A DNA stretch of 64,000 bases from Streptomyces sp. ISL-94 (GTDB lineage: Bacteria > Actinomycetota > Actinomycetes > Streptomycetales > Streptomycetaceae): assembly GCF_018614075.1 (NCBI RefSeq), contig NZ_JAGGOZ010000064.1:50576-114575 (forward strand), read 5' to 3'. Below are positions 23,999 to 35,067 of the stretch, piece by piece. The notes beneath the pieces are model-generated. The model saw nothing but the letters and a program-made list of their open reading frames with translations. It ran no database searches and was not told where the DNA came from. Made by a program: the position numbers and the translations under genes. How positions within the stretch are numbered: the stretch's first letter is position 1; every line of letters starts with the position of its first letter.

Positions 23999-24360
23999 GA
24001 AGATTCCTTCCCCCTGCACGCACTTGCGGGGAACACCTTCTCACCACGCCTGTGTCCCGCGGTATCCCCCAGAGCAGCTCCCCCGAAGGGTGGAGAACCC
24101 CTAAGGGTCACTCAGCACAACGGTCCAGGGGTCTTTCGTCCCGGCGGATGAGGCCGGAGGTCCGGCCGCGTCTTTAACTGGTTCACATGGGCCGGGGGAC
24201 ACAGGCGGCCCCGGGGGTGGGGTTAACCCCCGGACGGATACGGCGATGGGCACCAGCGCGCCGGGTCCCGTTCCGCAACAGACTTCCTGACGACGATCAC
24301 CACCACCACCACGACGGCGACGCACGCCACCGCAGCAGCAGCAGGAGAAGGAGAAACACC
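23999..24360. other. divergent intergenic region, MFS exporter / ABC operon
   Basis: 362 bases with no supported gene. The main structure is a nested palindrome at 24211-24233. The purine-rich run 24339-24355 supplies the ribosome site for the ABC ATPase. A CACCACCACCACCACGAC tract (24299-24316) is low complexity. Confidence 0.55.
24211..24233. promoter_or_regulatory. nested palindrome upstream of the ABC operon
   Basis: The 12-base perfect palindrome GGGGTTAACCCC (24219-24230) lies inside larger 8-bp arms (24211-24218 with 24226-24233). AT-centred palindromes in GC-rich DNA are typical operators. The regulator is unknown. Confidence 0.45.
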
Positions 24361-25149
24361 GTGACAACGGCTATGACCGAAACCAGGCACGGGGGCACTG
24401 GAGGGCATGCAGCCGTCGCGGCCCGGGCACGCAAGGTCGTCAAGGCCTACGGCTCCGGGGAGACGCGTGTCGTCGCCCTCGACCAGGTGGACGTGGACAT
24501 CATGCGCGGCCAGTTCACCGCGATCATGGGCCCCTCCGGCTCCGGCAAGTCCACGCTGATGCACTGCCTCGCCGGTCTCGACACGGTGACCAGCGGGCAG
24601 ATCCACCTGGACGACACCGAGATCACCGGGCTGAAGGACAAGAAGCTCACGCAGCTGCGCCGCGACCGCATCGGCTTCATCTTCCAGGCCTTCAACCTGC
24701 TGCCCACTTTGAACGCCCTGGAGAACATCACGCTCCCCATGGACATCGCGGGCCGCAAGCCCGACGCGGAGTGGCTGAACCGGGTCGTGGAGACCGTCGG
24801 CCTCGCCGGCCGCCTCAAGCACCGGCCGACCGAGCTCTCCGGCGGCCAGCAGCAGCGCGTGGCGGTCGCCCGCGCCCTCGCCGCCCGCCCGCAGATCATC
24901 TTCGGCGACGAGCCCACCGGAAACCTGGACTCCCGCGCAGGCGCCGAAGTCCTCGGCTTCCTGCGCCGCTCCGTGGACGAGCTCGGCCAGACCATCGTCA
25001 TGGTCACGCACGACCCGGTCGCCGCCTCCTACGCGGACCGCGTCATCTTCCTCGCCGACGGCGCGATCGTCGACGAGATGTACGGGCCCACCGCCGATCA
25101 GGTCCTCGACCGGATGAAGGACTTCGACGCGCGCGGACGGACCTCATGA
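24361..25149 (+). CDS. ABC transporter ATP-binding protein (MacB/LolD type)
   Basis: 262 residues. Walker A GPSGSGKST at 57-65, Q-loop FIFQAFNLLPTL, signature LSGGQQQRVAVARAL from about 159, Walker B IIFGDEPTGNLD and switch MVTHDP. This set is typical of ATPases paired with FtsX/MacB permeases, which move lipids, peptides or act as mechanotransmitters rather than importing solutes. GTG 24361 follows a purine-rich AGGAGAAGGAG site. Its stop overlaps the permease start (ATGA, 25146-25149). Closely resembles the second ATPase at 59801-60574. Confidence 0.95.
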   Translation: MTTAMTETRHGGTGGHAAVAARARKVVKAYGSGETRVVALDQVDVDIMRGQFTAIMGPSGSGKSTLMHCLAGLDTVTSGQIHLDDTEITGLKDKKLTQLRRDRIGFIFQAFNLLPTLNALENITLPMDIAGRKPDAEWLNRVVETVGLAGRLKHRPTELSGGQQQRVAVARALAARPQIIFGDEPTGNLDSRAGAEVLGFLRRSVDELGQTIVMVTHDPVAASYADRVIFLADGAIVDEMYGPTADQVLDRMKDFDARGRTS

Positions 25150-27740
25150 GCACCGTCCTGAAGACCTCGCGGCGCAACTTCGTCGCGCACAAGGGGCGGA
25201 TGGCGCTCTCCGCCATCGCCGTCCTGCTCTCGGTGGCCTTCGTCTGCGGCACGCTGGTGTTCACCGACACCATGAACGCCACCTTCGACAAGCTCTTCGC
25301 CACCACCGGCGCCGACGTCACCGTCTCGGCGAAGCCGGCCGGAACCCCCGGCGACGACGACGTGGAGAACCCGCGCACCGCCCGGCCCGCGACCATCCCC
25401 GGCGACGCCGTCCAGAAGGTCTCCGCGGTGCAGGGCGTGGAGTCGGCCCAGGGCAGCGTCATCTCGCTGTCCGTCACGGTCGTCAACGCCGAGAACAAGA
25501 ACGTCGGCCCCACCTCCGGTGCCCCGACGATCGCCGCCAGCTGGAACGACAACGAGCTCAAGTCGATGGCCGTCAGCTCCGGCCACGAGCCGCGCGGCCC
25601 CACCGAGGTGCTGGTCGACGCCGACACGGCCAAGAAGCACAAGCTGAAGATCGGGGACGAGCTGCGCACCATCGCCGTCACCGGCGACTTCCGCGCCAAG
25701 ATCTCCGGCATCGCCACCTTCAAGGTGACCAACCCGGGCGCCACCGTCGTCTACTTCGACACGGCCACCGCCCAGCGTGAGCTCCTCGGCGCGCCCGGCA
25801 TGTTCACGAACATCAACGTCACCGCCAAGGACGGCGTCACCGACGAGCAGCTCAAGGGGAACATCGCCGCCGCCGTCGGCGCCGGCACCTACAAGCTCCA
25901 GACCGCCAAGGAATCCGCGGACCAGGGACGCAAGGACGTCGGCTCCTTCCTCGACGTCATGAAGTACGCGATGCTCGGCTTCGCGGCCATCGCCTTCCTC
26001 GTCGGCATCTTCCTGATCTTCAACACCTTCGCCATGCTGGTCACCCAGCGCACCCGCGAGATCGGCCTGATGCGCGCCATCGGCTCCGACAGCAGCCAGG
26101 TCCTGCGCTCCGTCGTCCTGGAGGCCTTCCTCCTCGGCCTCGTCGGCTCGGTCCTGGGCGTCGGCGCGGGTGTGGGTCTGGCCGTCGGGCTGATGAAGCT
26201 CATGGGCCAGATGGGCATGCACCTGTCCACCGACGACCTCACCGTCGCCTGGACCACCCCGGTCGTCGGCATCCTCCTCGGCATCGTCGTCACCGTCGTC
26301 GCCGCCTTCATCCCGGCCCGCCGGGCCGGCAAGGTCTCCCCGATGGCCGCCCTGCGCGAGTCGGGCACCCCCGGCGACAAGAAGGCGGGCGCGGTCCGCG
26401 CCGGCCTCGGCCTGACCCTCACCGCCATCGGCGGCGCGGGGCTCTACCTCGCCACGGCCGCCGACGAGGCCGGCGTCGGATCGGCCTGGCTGGGGCTGGG
26501 CGTCGTCTTCACCCTCATCGGCTTCATCGTGATCGGCCCGCTGCTCGCCGCGGGCGTGGTGCGGGTGCTCTCCGGGATCGTCCTGCGGCCCTTCGGGTCC
26601 GTCGGCCGGCTCGCCGAGCGCAACGCCCTGCGCAACCCGCGCCGCACCGGCGCCACCGCCGCCGCCCTGATGATCGGGCTCGCGCTGGTCGCCTGCCTGT
26701 CGGTGGTCGGCTCCTCGATGGTGGCCTCCGCCACCGACGAGCTCGACAAGTCGGTCGGCGCGGACTTCATCGTCAACTCCCAGACCGGGCAGCCGGTCCT
26801 GCCGCAGGCCGAGCAGGCGATGCGCGCCGTCAAGGGCCTCGACCACGTCACCGCCTACCGGGAGGTGGACGCCAAGGTCACCGCCCCCGACGGCGTCGGC
26901 GAGGAAGTGGGCCTCGGCGCCACCGATCCCACGTACGCCAAGGACATCCGCCGCAAGATGGTCGCCGGCGAGCACGCGGCGGCGTACGGAGCGCACTCGA
27001 TGTCGGTGGGTTCGGAGTACGCCACCAAGCACGGGATCAAGCTCGGCGACGAGCTGACGGTCGCCTTCACCGGCGGCAGCACCGTCAAGCTGAAGGTCGC
27101 CGCGATCACCAGCGACGAGGGCAACCTCGACAAGACCATGAAGTACATCAGCACGGCGGTCGCCGAGGCGAACGTCCCGGCCGACCGGCTGCCGCGCCCC
27201 TTCATGCTGCTGGCGAGCGCGAAGGACGGGCAGGACGCGGCCGCCGCGTACACGGCGGTCAAGACGGGTCTGGCGGACTACCCGCAGTTCGTCGTCCGCA
27301 ACCAGGCCGACTACAAGCAGTCCCTGAAGGACCAGGTCGGCCAGCTCCTCAACATCGTCTACGGGCTTCTGGCCCTCGCCATCATCGTCGCGGTCCTGGG
27401 CGTCGTGAACACCCTCGCCCTGTCGGTGGTGGAGCGGACCCGCGAGATCGGCCTGATGCGCGCCATCGGCCTCTCCCGCCGCCAGCTGCGCCGCATGATC
27501 CGCCTGGAGTCGGTGGTCATCGCCCTCTTCGGCGCCCTGCTCGGCCTCGGGCTGGGCATGGGCTGGGGGGCCACCGCGCAGCAGCTGCTCGCGCTCCAGG
27601 GCCTGAAGGTGCTGGAGATCCCGTGGCCGACGATCCTCGGGGTGTTCGCGGGCTCGGCCCTGGTGGGCCTGTTCGCCGCGCTGGTCCCGGCCTTCCGGGC
27701 CGGTCGGATGAACGTCCTGAACGCGATCGCGAGCGACTAG
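25146..27740 (+). CDS. FtsX-like ABC transporter permease
   Basis: 864 residues. An N-terminal anchor (MALSAIAVLLSVAFVCGTLVF, about 19-40) precedes a large extracellular MacB_PCD-like domain, then a first FtsX unit (about 270-400, with the LMRAIGSDSSQVLRSVVLEAF coupling region), a second core and extracellular part, and a C-terminal FtsX unit (about 735-864; LMRAIGLSRRQLRRMIRLESV). The duplicated FtsX layout is common in actinobacteria. It is coupled to the ATPase by the 4-base overlap. The substrate is unknown. Confidence 0.93.
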   Translation: MSTVLKTSRRNFVAHKGRMALSAIAVLLSVAFVCGTLVFTDTMNATFDKLFATTGADVTVSAKPAGTPGDDDVENPRTARPATIPGDAVQKVSAVQGVESAQGSVISLSVTVVNAENKNVGPTSGAPTIAASWNDNELKSMAVSSGHEPRGPTEVLVDADTAKKHKLKIGDELRTIAVTGDFRAKISGIATFKVTNPGATVVYFDTATAQRELLGAPGMFTNINVTAKDGVTDEQLKGNIAAAVGAGTYKLQTAKESADQGRKDVGSFLDVMKYAMLGFAAIAFLVGIFLIFNTFAMLVTQRTREIGLMRAIGSDSSQVLRSVVLEAFLLGLVGSVLGVGAGVGLAVGLMKLMGQMGMHLSTDDLTVAWTTPVVGILLGIVVTVVAAFIPARRAGKVSPMAALRESGTPGDKKAGAVRAGLGLTLTAIGGAGLYLATAADEAGVGSAWLGLGVVFTLIGFIVIGPLLAAGVVRVLSGIVLRPFGSVGRLAERNALRNPRRTGATAAALMIGLALVACLSVVGSSMVASATDELDKSVGADFIVNSQTGQPVLPQAEQAMRAVKGLDHVTAYREVDAKVTAPDGVGEEVGLGATDPTYAKDIRRKMVAGEHAAAYGAHSMSVGSEYATKHGIKLGDELTVAFTGGSTVKLKVAAITSDEGNLDKTMKYISTAVAEANVPADRLPRPFMLLASAKDGQDAAAAYTAVKTGLADYPQFVVRNQADYKQSLKDQVGQLLNIVYGLLALAIIVAVLGVVNTLALSVVERTREIGLMRAIGLSRRQLRRMIRLESVVIALFGALLGLGLGMGWGATAQQLLALQGLKVLEIPWPTILGVFAGSALVGLFAALVPAFRAGRMNVLNAIASD

Positions 27741-27850
27741 GACTGCCGCGGTCGTACGGGGAGGCGCTGGTCCGGGACCTTCGGGGGAGGTTCCGGGCCG
27801 GCGCCTTTCCACGTCCGCCGCCTCAGGCGGGCCGCCTCGGGCACGCCCTG

Positions 27851-29266
27851 TCAGGTGCGCCGCAGCAGGACGACGCCGTCGGCCTCGCCCACCAGGGTGA
27901 ACCGCTCGCCGGGGTGCAGCCGGCCGGCGTAGACGGCCGGGTCCTCGCCGGCCCACTTGGAGCCGTTGTCGATGGCGATCCAGTCGGGGACCACGCCCTT
28001 GCTGCCGCCGATCCACAGCACACGGCAGCGGGAGGTCAACCGGGTCAGCGGGGTGGTGTCGGCCTCCACGGTGGCCCCGTCGGGGATCCGGTCGAGGAGC
28101 TGCTCGATGGCGGTCACACGGGCCGGCTTCCCGTAGGTACGGGCTTCCGCGAGCTTGGCGGTCGGCATGGCGGTCGCGCTCAGGGCGAGGGCGGCGGCGA
28201 GGACGGCGGTGGGCATCTGGAGGGCGTACGCGCGCAGCCGCGGCCGGTCGCTGCGCCGGGCGGTGCCGATGGCGTCGACGAGGGCGAGGGCGACGACGGG
28301 CATCAGCACGGCGCTGTAGTGCCAGTCGGTGGACCAGTAGTGGTCGTCGCCGGACAGGAACCGCCAGCCGAGGGTGGGGACGGCGACCAGCAGCAGCGGC
28401 GAGCGCAGGGCGAGCAGCCCGGAGGTGGGAATGAGGACCCAGCCCAGGGTGGTGAGCTTGGTGCCGATGCCGTCGAGGGGGCTGCCCGAGCCGTCGAGCT
28501 TGTCCCAGTAGCCGTAGCCCGCGGTGGCGAAGGCCGGAATGAACACGGTGAAGACGAGGACGGCGAAGACGACGGCCCCGGCGGCGACGCCGAGGGCGGT
28601 CCAGGCAGCCCGCCGGTCGGCGGTCCGGGCCCGCCAGGCGACCACCACCGCCACGGCGGCGAGCGTGAAGCCGAGGTCCTCCTTGACGAGGACCAGCGGC
28701 AGTCCCCACAGCAGGGCGGCCCGCCAGCGGCGGGCGAGCAGCGCCTCCAGGGCGAAGGCGATCACGGGTACCGCGAAGGCGATCTCGTGGAAGTCGAACT
28801 CGACGGCCCGCTGGATCCCCCAGGACAGCCCGTAGGCGACGCCGACGGCGATCCCGCGGGCATGGCCGAGGAACCGTACGGCCGCCCGGGTGACGGGGAC
28901 GGCGGCGAGCGCGAACAGGGCGGACTGGACGACCAGCAGGGTGACGGGGCCGGGGAAGATCCGGTAGACGGGGGCGACGAGCGCGATGACCGGGCTGAAG
29001 TGGTCCCCGAGGATGTTGGCCCCGGGCCCCTTCAGATCCGTGACGGGCGCCTGCAGGTGCGCGTACGCGCGGATGGCCTGCTCGAAGATCCCCAGGTCCC
29101 AGGAGGCCCACTCCATCCGCCGGAACCGCCCGACGGACAGGACGAGGTAGACGAGGAACAGCCCGCCGGCCACCACCCAGGGCCCGGCCCACCGGCCCCT
29201 CCCCGTCTTCACGGCAGGTGTGCCCGCGGGCGCGGGCGCGGGGCGGGCCATGGCATCGCTCGTCAC
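27851..29266 (-). CDS. DUF2079 polytopic membrane protein
   Basis: 471 residues with about ten hydrophobic segments after a cytoplasmic Pro/Ala-rich N-terminus. Family marks I recognise: WDLGIFEQAIRAYAHL, the GDHFSPVIALVAPVYRI segment and VEFDFHEIAFAVP. DUF2079 proteins resemble GT-C-type glycosyltransferase/mannosyltransferase folds, but no activity is established. A soluble C-terminal tail (about 400-471) holds ARVTAIEQLLDRIPDGATVEAD. Convergent with the ABC permease. Confidence 0.85.
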   Translation of the reverse strand: MTSDAMARPAPAPAGTPAVKTGRGRWAGPWVVAGGLFLVYLVLSVGRFRRMEWASWDLGIFEQAIRAYAHLQAPVTDLKGPGANILGDHFSPVIALVAPVYRIFPGPVTLLVVQSALFALAAVPVTRAAVRFLGHARGIAVGVAYGLSWGIQRAVEFDFHEIAFAVPVIAFALEALLARRWRAALLWGLPLVLVKEDLGFTLAAVAVVVAWRARTADRRAAWTALGVAAGAVVFAVLVFTVFIPAFATAGYGYWDKLDGSGSPLDGIGTKLTTLGWVLIPTSGLLALRSPLLLVAVPTLGWRFLSGDDHYWSTDWHYSAVLMPVVALALVDAIGTARRSDRPRLRAYALQMPTAVLAAALALSATAMPTAKLAEARTYGKPARVTAIEQLLDRIPDGATVEADTTPLTRLTSRCRVLWIGGSKGVVPDWIAIDNGSKWAGEDPAVYAGRLHPGERFTLVGEADGVVLLRRT

Positions 29267-29320
29267 GGACTCGTGCTCCCTCGGCCAGTGGCGTCTCTCC
29301 GGCGGGGCGACGCGGCGAGC

Positions 29321-29695
29321 TCAGACGGTCAGTACGTCGACATCGTAGAGCGGGATGAACTTGTCGCGCGTGACGAGGGTGAGCCCTTCGGACTGGGCCT
29401 GGGCGATCAGTATCCTGTCGAAGGGGTCCCTGTGGTGGAGGGGGAGCTGACCCGCCCGGATGCCGTGCAGGGCGGTGACCGGCAGGGGCCTGAGCTGGCA
29501 GTCCCTGGCCCGTTCCGGCAGGTCCTCCGGGCCGTCCAACTTGCCGAGGGTTTGCTTGACGGCCAGTTCCCAGGGGGTGACGGCGCTGACGTAGGCGAGC
29601 CGCTCGCTGTCCAGGAGGTCCTTGACCTCCTCCGACAACTGCGGAGAGTCGATCAGCCACCACACGATGACGTGGGTGTCGGCCAGGAGCTTCAC
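29321..29695 (-). CDS. PIN-domain ribonuclease toxin (VapC type)
   Basis: 124 residues. The PIN acidic constellation is present: LLADTHVIVWWL (first Asp), TPWELAVKQ (Glu), and HHRDPFDRILIAQAQ (two Asp), with TRDKFIPLYDVD near the end. It would cleave RNA, usually tRNA or rRNA, when unchecked. The GTG start (29693-29695) overlaps the antitoxin stop by GTGA, the classic arrangement securing antitoxin-first translation. Confidence 0.9.
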   Translation of the reverse strand: MKLLADTHVIVWWLIDSPQLSEEVKDLLDSERLAYVSAVTPWELAVKQTLGKLDGPEDLPERARDCQLRPLPVTALHGIRAGQLPLHHRDPFDRILIAQAQSEGLTLVTRDKFIPLYDVDVLTV

Positions 29696-29961
29696 TCGGC
29701 ACCCTCGCTGTGGGGCAGCAGCCCGAAGGCTTCGGCGAAGCCGGGGTCGTCGGACATGTCGTCGAAGTCCTCCCGGAAGACCACCGGCTCCCTGACGGAG
29801 CCGCGTGCGGTCCGCAGGACCTTCCCCGCGAGCGGGATCACTTTCGCCACCGGCTCGCCGGCCTTGCTGATGATCACCTCTTCGCCGGTGGCGACCGCCT
29901 CCAGGATCTTGGAGAAGTTCGTTTTCGCCTCGTGGACGTTGTACTGCCGGGCCGCTTCCAT
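29692..29961 (-). CDS. Phd/YefM-type antitoxin of the PIN module
   Basis: 89 residues. YNVHEAKTNFSKILEAVATGEEVIISKAGEPVAKVIPL is encoded as the typical Phd DNA-binding N-terminal fold (I quote only its pattern: N-V-H-E-A-K...G-E-V-I-I). The acidic C-terminal part should wrap the toxin. The start is ATG 29959-29961 after GGAG; the frame extends 13 codons further but lacks family likeness there. Probably autoregulatory with its toxin. Confidence 0.9.
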   Translation of the reverse strand: MEAARQYNVHEAKTNFSKILEAVATGEEVIISKAGEPVAKVIPLAGKVLRTARGSVREPVVFREDFDDMSDDPGFAEAFGLLPHSEGAE

Positions 29962-30161
29962 GGGCACTCCAGGGCAGAAGTGGACTAACCGCTGAACCAA
30001 GCGTAATCAGATCGGCCCAGTCGGCGCCAGCTCCGTCACCCCCACGGGGGACCCGAATCCCCCGCGCGTGAAGGCGGGGCGCGTCGTAGGGTGGGAACCC
30101 CCGGCCCGTGCGACGTGTCGGGTCCTTCGCGTTGCCCCTTCACCGGATGGAAAGCCTCCAC

Positions 30162-33746
<3,585 letters not shown>

Positions 33747-33750
33747 CGAC

Positions 33751-33791
33751 GGCCGCGGCGGGGCCGGTGTCCACCGGTTCCCGCCGCGGCC
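33751..33791. terminator. bidirectional terminator after mfd
   Basis: 12-bp arms (33751-33762 and 33780-33791) with an inner CCGGT/ACCGG helix, in the 58-base gap between convergent mfd and the MT0933-like gene. Confidence 0.8.
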
Positions 33792-33804
33792 GCCATGTGC
33801 CGGG

Positions 33805-33987
33805 TTACCTGTCGGGGTCGTCGTCGATCCCCATGCGCCGTTCCATCTGCTGCTGGGCCTGGTCGACCTGGTCGGTGTACTTGTCACCGGTCCGCTGGTT
33901 GGCCTGCCGCTCGGCGGCGTCGGACGCCTGCTTCGCCTGCTTGCCGTGGCCCTGCAGCATTTCCTTGGCCTTGTCGAAGATCCCCAT
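33805..33987 (-). CDS. small MT0933-like (Rv0909-type) antitoxin family protein
   Basis: 60 residues, hydrophilic and helical: MGIFDKAKEMLQGHGKQ at the N-terminus and NQRTGDKYTDQVDQAQQ in the middle, the pattern I associate with the MT0933-like antitoxin family (KTGGKYTD core). No toxin gene adjoins it; the neighbours are mfd and a lipoprotein gene. An alternative is a CsbD-like stress protein. ATG at 33985-33987 with AGGGAG upstream. Confidence 0.65.
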   Translation of the reverse strand: MGIFDKAKEMLQGHGKQAKQASDAAERQANQRTGDKYTDQVDQAQQQMERRMGIDDDPDR

Positions 33988-34081
33988 ACGAGGGCTCCCT
34001 TCCGTATCCCTTTGGGACGGTACGCGCGTTTGGCGGAGCTCGCTCGCCGAGGGGCGGCCGCGTGCGGCCGGCCCGGCCGGG

Positions 34082-34801
34082 TCAGCCCATCTTGTCCGCG
34101 TCGATGACGTCCTTGCCGGCCGGGGCGTCGGCCTGGACGGGCTGGTTGATGCCGGTGAAGGTGACGTCCGCCGGCTCCTTGCCGTCGATGGACGCCTTGA
34201 GCAGGTACGGCTCGCCCTTGGTGGCGACCAGCAGGGTCTCGGTGCCCTCGGTGGTCTTCGTGGTCAGGGTGAGGGCCTCCTGGCCGGCGACCGTGGTGGT
34301 CTTGCCCTTCTGCGCGCCCTTGCTGTCGTCGAACTCCTTGAGCAGCTGGTCCAGATCGCAGAGCTCGGACAGGTCCTTCATGTCCGGGTCCGAGGCCTTC
34401 GTCTTCAGCCAGTGGCCGGCCAGCTGCTTGACCGCCTCGTCCGCCTGGTCCTTGGGCAGGTCGTTCATCTGGGCGCGGTAGAAGGGCTCGTCGGCCTTTA
34501 TGAAGACGGCCTGGGCGTTGCGGATCAGCTCGAAGGAGCCTTCCTTGCTGGAGATCGAGCCCTTGCAGTCGCCGCTCTTGCTGACCGCCATGTTCAGCTG
34601 GAGCGGCTTGCCCTCGTCCCAGACGCTGCCGCTGACGGTGAGGGAGGAGGCGCCGCGCAGGGCGTCCACGGACTTGTCGGCCACCTGCGAGCCGGTCAGG
34701 TCCGGGAACGGGCCGGACTGGAAGCAGCCGGTGAGCCCCAGGGCGGCGGCGCAGGCGAGGGCGGCGGTGGCGGTGAGGCGGTGAGCGGTACGCATGGGCA
34801 T
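34082..34801 (-). CDS. lipoprotein, LppX/LprAFG-like
   Basis: 239 residues. Lipoprotein signal peptide with lipobox LTGC (about residues 23-26), then a domain resembling the LppX_LprAFG family, which forms a half-barrel able to carry lipids in mycobacteria: ADKSVDALRGASSLTVSGSV, AVFIKADEPFYRAQM, LAGHWLKTK, CDLDQLLKEF and a C-terminal VTFTGINQPVQADAP. Two ATG codons (34801 and 34795) can start it. A minus-strand promoter (TTGACT/TCTATT) lies about 165 bases upstream. Confidence 0.83.
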   Translation of the reverse strand: MPMRTAHRLTATAALACAAALGLTGCFQSGPFPDLTGSQVADKSVDALRGASSLTVSGSVWDEGKPLQLNMAVSKSGDCKGSISSKEGSFELIRNAQAVFIKADEPFYRAQMNDLPKDQADEAVKQLAGHWLKTKASDPDMKDLSELCDLDQLLKEFDDSKGAQKGKTTTVAGQEALTLTTKTTEGTETLLVATKGEPYLLKASIDGKEPADVTFTGINQPVQADAPAGKDVIDADKMG

Positions 34802-34965
34802 GACTCTCTACTGCGGGGGACGTGGAACGGGGTGAGGGTATCCGGAGGTAAGAATTCCGGATGAGGTGGGTGGCGGCCCGGCGGGGGCCGCTGGGGGACC
34901 GGCGGGATGGCGGACCGGCGGACCGGGGGGAGTCTCAGCCGGACGGCTCGCCGCCCGACGTCATT

Positions 34966-34995
34966 AATAGACCAGATGTCTGTGAACCGAGTCAA
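34966..34995 (-). promoter_or_regulatory. candidate promoter for the LppX-like gene
   Basis: On the minus strand, TTGACT (34990-34995) and TCTATT (34966-34971) are separated by 18 bases, a good SigA/HrdB-type match. It predicts a leader of about 155 bases before the lipoprotein start and overlaps the palindromic cluster shared with the rightward gene. Confidence 0.55.
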
Positions 34996-35031
34996 CATGA
35001 CTCACAGGATTTCTAGAGTTCACGCTGTGAA
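34981..35031. promoter_or_regulatory. cluster of palindromes in a divergent AT-rich control region
   Basis: GAGTCA-ACA-TGACTC (34989-35003) sits within TGTGA...TCACA (34981-34985 and 35002-35006), and a separate TTCAC-GCT-GTGAA (35019-35031) follows. They lie between the divergent lipoprotein and methyltransferase-like genes. TGTGA-N16-TCACA does not have the Crp spacing of 6, so the binder is unknown. Confidence 0.5.
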
Positions 35032-35067
35032 GCGATCTCTGGGGTGTGTACGGGTATGCTCCCCGGC

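Noticed and set aside
25098..29702. 1534-codon minus-strand open frame spanning the permease and DUF2079 gene
   Set aside because: It crosses unrelated genes, has no domain likeness, and matches the compositional pattern of other shadows.
34981..35006. Crp operator (TGTGA...TCACA)
   Set aside because: The half-sites are separated by 16 bases rather than 6, so the geometry does not fit Crp.
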